Shown here piece by piece: positions 62,598 through 64,000 of a stretch of DNA of 64,000 bases. The position numbers and the translations under genes are program-made. Numbering within the stretch: the stretch's first letter is position 1; every line of letters begins with the position of its first letter. The notes beneath the pieces were generated by a model. That model did no database searches and had not been told where the DNA came from. It saw only the letters and a list, made by a program, of their open reading frames with translations. Source of the DNA: Marinobacter antarcticus (GTDB lineage Bacteria > Pseudomonadota > Gammaproteobacteria > Pseudomonadales > Oleiphilaceae); NCBI RefSeq assembly GCF_900142385.1, contig NZ_FRAQ01000001.1, positions 1,736,001-1,800,000 on the forward strand, read 5' to 3'.

Positions 62598-63743
62598 TTG
62601 AGTAATTATATGAACAAGTTGAAAGTAATGACCGTGGTTGGCACCCGGCCGGAGATTATTCGTCTTTCCCGGGTAATGGCCAAATTGGATGAGCATTGCG
62701 AGCATATTCTGGTTCACACTGGCCAGAACTACGATTTTGAACTGAATGAAATTTTCTTCCAGGACTTGGGTATCCGCAAGCCGGATCATTTTCTGAACGC
62801 CGCTGGTGTCACTGGTGCAGAAACGATCGGCAACGTGATTATCGCGGTTGATAAAGTGCTGGCCGAAGTTCAGCCGGAAGCCCTGCTGATACTGGGCGAT
62901 ACCAACAGTTGTATGGCGGTTATCCCCGCCAAACGCCGCAAGATTCCGACCTTCCATATGGAGGCCGGCAACCGCTGCTTTGATATGCGAGTGCCAGAGG
63001 AAATCAACCGCCGCATTGTGGACCATACCGCGGATATCAACCTCACCTACAGCACCATCGCCCGGGATTACCTGCTGCGCGAAGGCCTGCCGCCAGACCG
63101 GATAATCAAAACCGGAAGCCCGATGTTTGAAGTGCTGAACCACTTCCGCGAGGGCATTGACGCTTCCGATGTTTTGGAGCGCTTGGGTCTGACGGAAGGG
63201 CAGTTCTTTGTGGTCAGTGCCCACCGGGAAGAGAATGTGGATTCTGACAAGAACTTCCTGGCCCTTGTTGACACCCTGAACGCCGTGGCGGAGCAGTACG
63301 GCTACCCGGTGATTGTTTCTACCCACCCTCGAACCCAGAAGCGGGTGGATGCCATGGGTGTGCAGTTCCATGAGAATGTACGCTTGCTGAAGCCACTGGG
63401 GTTCAAGGATTACAACAAACTGCAGTTGAGCGCCAAGGCTGTGCTGTCGGACAGCGGCACCATTAACGAAGAAGCCTCCATCCTCAACTTCCCGGCACTG
63501 AACATTCGTGAAGCTCATGAGCGCCCTGAAGGGATGGAAGAAACTGCTGCCATGATGGTGGGGTTGAGCAAGGAGCGCGTGTTGCAGGGTTTGGCGATTC
63601 TTGAAAGCCAGGGACGTGGCGATGAGCGTACCTTGCGATTGGTGGCTGATTACAGCATGCCAAATGTAGCTGATAAGATTGTTCGCATTATTCACAGTTA
63701 TCGTGACTATGTGATGCAGACGGTTTGGAAGTGTTATGACTAA
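62598..63743 (+). CDS. fnlC: UDP-N-acetyl-L-talosamine 2-epimerase (FnlC/WbjD/CapG)
   Basis: Third enzyme, giving UDP-L-FucNAc by 2-epimerisation. 381 residues of the UDP-GlcNAc 2-epimerase family: VVGTRPEIIRLSRVM, HTGQNYDFELNEIFF, ILGDTNSCMAVI, HMEAGNRCFDMRVPEEINRR, SAHREENVD, and DSGTINEEASILNFPAL. The start context is weak: no clear Shine-Dalgarno is seen before ATG 62610, and GTG/TTA-type alternatives were considered; I keep 62610's upstream in-frame start at 62598. The next gene overlaps its end by 8 bases. Confidence 0.93.
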   Translation: MSNYMNKLKVMTVVGTRPEIIRLSRVMAKLDEHCEHILVHTGQNYDFELNEIFFQDLGIRKPDHFLNAAGVTGAETIGNVIIAVDKVLAEVQPEALLILGDTNSCMAVIPAKRRKIPTFHMEAGNRCFDMRVPEEINRRIVDHTADINLTYSTIARDYLLREGLPPDRIIKTGSPMFEVLNHFREGIDASDVLERLGLTEGQFFVVSAHREENVDSDKNFLALVDTLNAVAEQYGYPVIVSTHPRTQKRVDAMGVQFHENVRLLKPLGFKDYNKLQLSAKAVLSDSGTINEEASILNFPALNIREAHERPEGMEETAAMMVGLSKERVLQGLAILESQGRGDERTLRLVADYSMPNVADKIVRIIHSYRDYVMQTVWKCYD

Positions 63744-64000
63744 TGGCCAGAAGTTGGTGGTGTACGTTGGGCCATATGCCTTTCCTGACGGTGGTGCCGC
63801 TGCTAGAAGAATTTATGGGAATTGTATTTCGCTTAAGAGTGCGGGGTATGATGTTGTTGTAACATCAGGCCAAATGTCTGATGAGGTTGATAAAAAATAC
63901 AACGGAATTCCGGTGGTGTCTCTAAATGAGCGGCGCCATGAAGATTTACCGACTCTTTTAAAGCACCTGATGTACTTTTCTGCCGGAAAGGTGACAGTTG
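63736..64000 (+). CDS. GT4-type glycosyltransferase, N-terminal part
   Basis: 88 codons before the right edge. ATG 63736 overlaps the fnlC end. It reads MTNGQKLVVYVGPYAFPDGG then AAARRIYGNCISLKSAGYDV, an N-terminal GT-B acceptor domain. In E. coli O26 and P. aeruginosa O11 the genes after this epimerase include a FucNAc transferase (WbuB, WbjE), so L-FucNAc transfer is likely but unproven from the fragment. Confidence 0.72.
   Translation, partial: MTNGQKLVVYVGPYAFPDGGAAARRIYGNCISLKSAGYDVVVTSGQMSDEVDKKYNGIPVVSLNERRHEDLPTLLKHLMYFSAGKVTV

Noticed and set aside
62466..63695. 409-codon minus-strand frame opposite fnlC
   Set aside because: Shadow of the epimerase gene caused by strong third-position bias; histidine- and glutamine-rich low-quality translation.

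Overview
The window looks like a contiguous piece of a marine gammaproteobacterial chromosome, most like Marinobacter or a close relative. The reasons are the gene order (kdsD-kdsC-lptCAB-rpoN divergent from mlaFEDCB-ibaG-murA-hisGDC), a pilBCD-coaE block divergent from pilA, a DUF1302/DUF1329/LuxR trio, and moderate GC with high coding density. The genus is an inference from gene order and family content. No sequence search was possible.

Layout. 1-4444 (minus strand): envelope biogenesis, with Kdo precursor synthesis (kdsD, kdsC), LPS export (lptC, lptA, lptB) and the N-terminal part of rpoN. 4739-12425 (plus): Mla phospholipid transport (mlaFEDCB), ibaG, murA and hisG-hisD-hisC, followed by an unusual nested palindrome at 12445-12555. 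12592-15093: a Nif3-like protein, yhcB and zapE. 15350-21495: an uncharacterised outer-membrane/periplasmic pair (DUF1302, DUF1329) and a large MalT-type LuxR regulator. 21519-29636 (minus): an acyltransferase, Bax, a YfaZ-type porin, yacG, a hybrid histidine kinase, trmO, an unknown outer-membrane protein and coaE. 29633-38323: type IV pilus genes, with pilBCD on the minus strand. On the plus strand two pilin genes bracket two Wzy_C/PglL-type membrane proteins, and a near-consensus sigma-54 promoter precedes pilA. 38433-42907: an MscS channel, a beta-CASP nuclease and cysQ.

42954-64000 is a surface-polysaccharide locus, still open at the right edge. It starts with rfaH. A perfect ops/JUMPstart core lies inside the signal-peptide codons of wzi. 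It continues with two Wzz-type proteins, a Wza-like exporter, rfbB-rfbA, a WecF-like transferase, a left-handed-beta-helix acetyltransferase and WecE, which together suggest dTDP-4-acetamido-4,6-dideoxyhexose synthesis and transfer. Then come a Wzx flippase, an EpsG/Wzy polymerase, a GT4 glycosyltransferase, a decayed stretch carrying a dead IS5-family element, the UDP-L-FucNAc genes fnlABC and the start of another glycosyltransferase. A Wzx/Wzy-assembled polymer containing FucNAc and a 4-acetamido sugar, controlled by RfaH, is the simplest reading.

The most notable non-gene signals are: the RfaH/ops pairing; a G-rich palindromic repeat present once between pilC and pilD and once in frame inside rfbB, where it adds about 18 residues next to the active-site segment; the nested hairpin element after hisC with two NGGA tetraloops; and the IS5-family copy, inactivated twice (a stop codon and loss of a catalytic Asp) and inserted in the loop of a palindrome.
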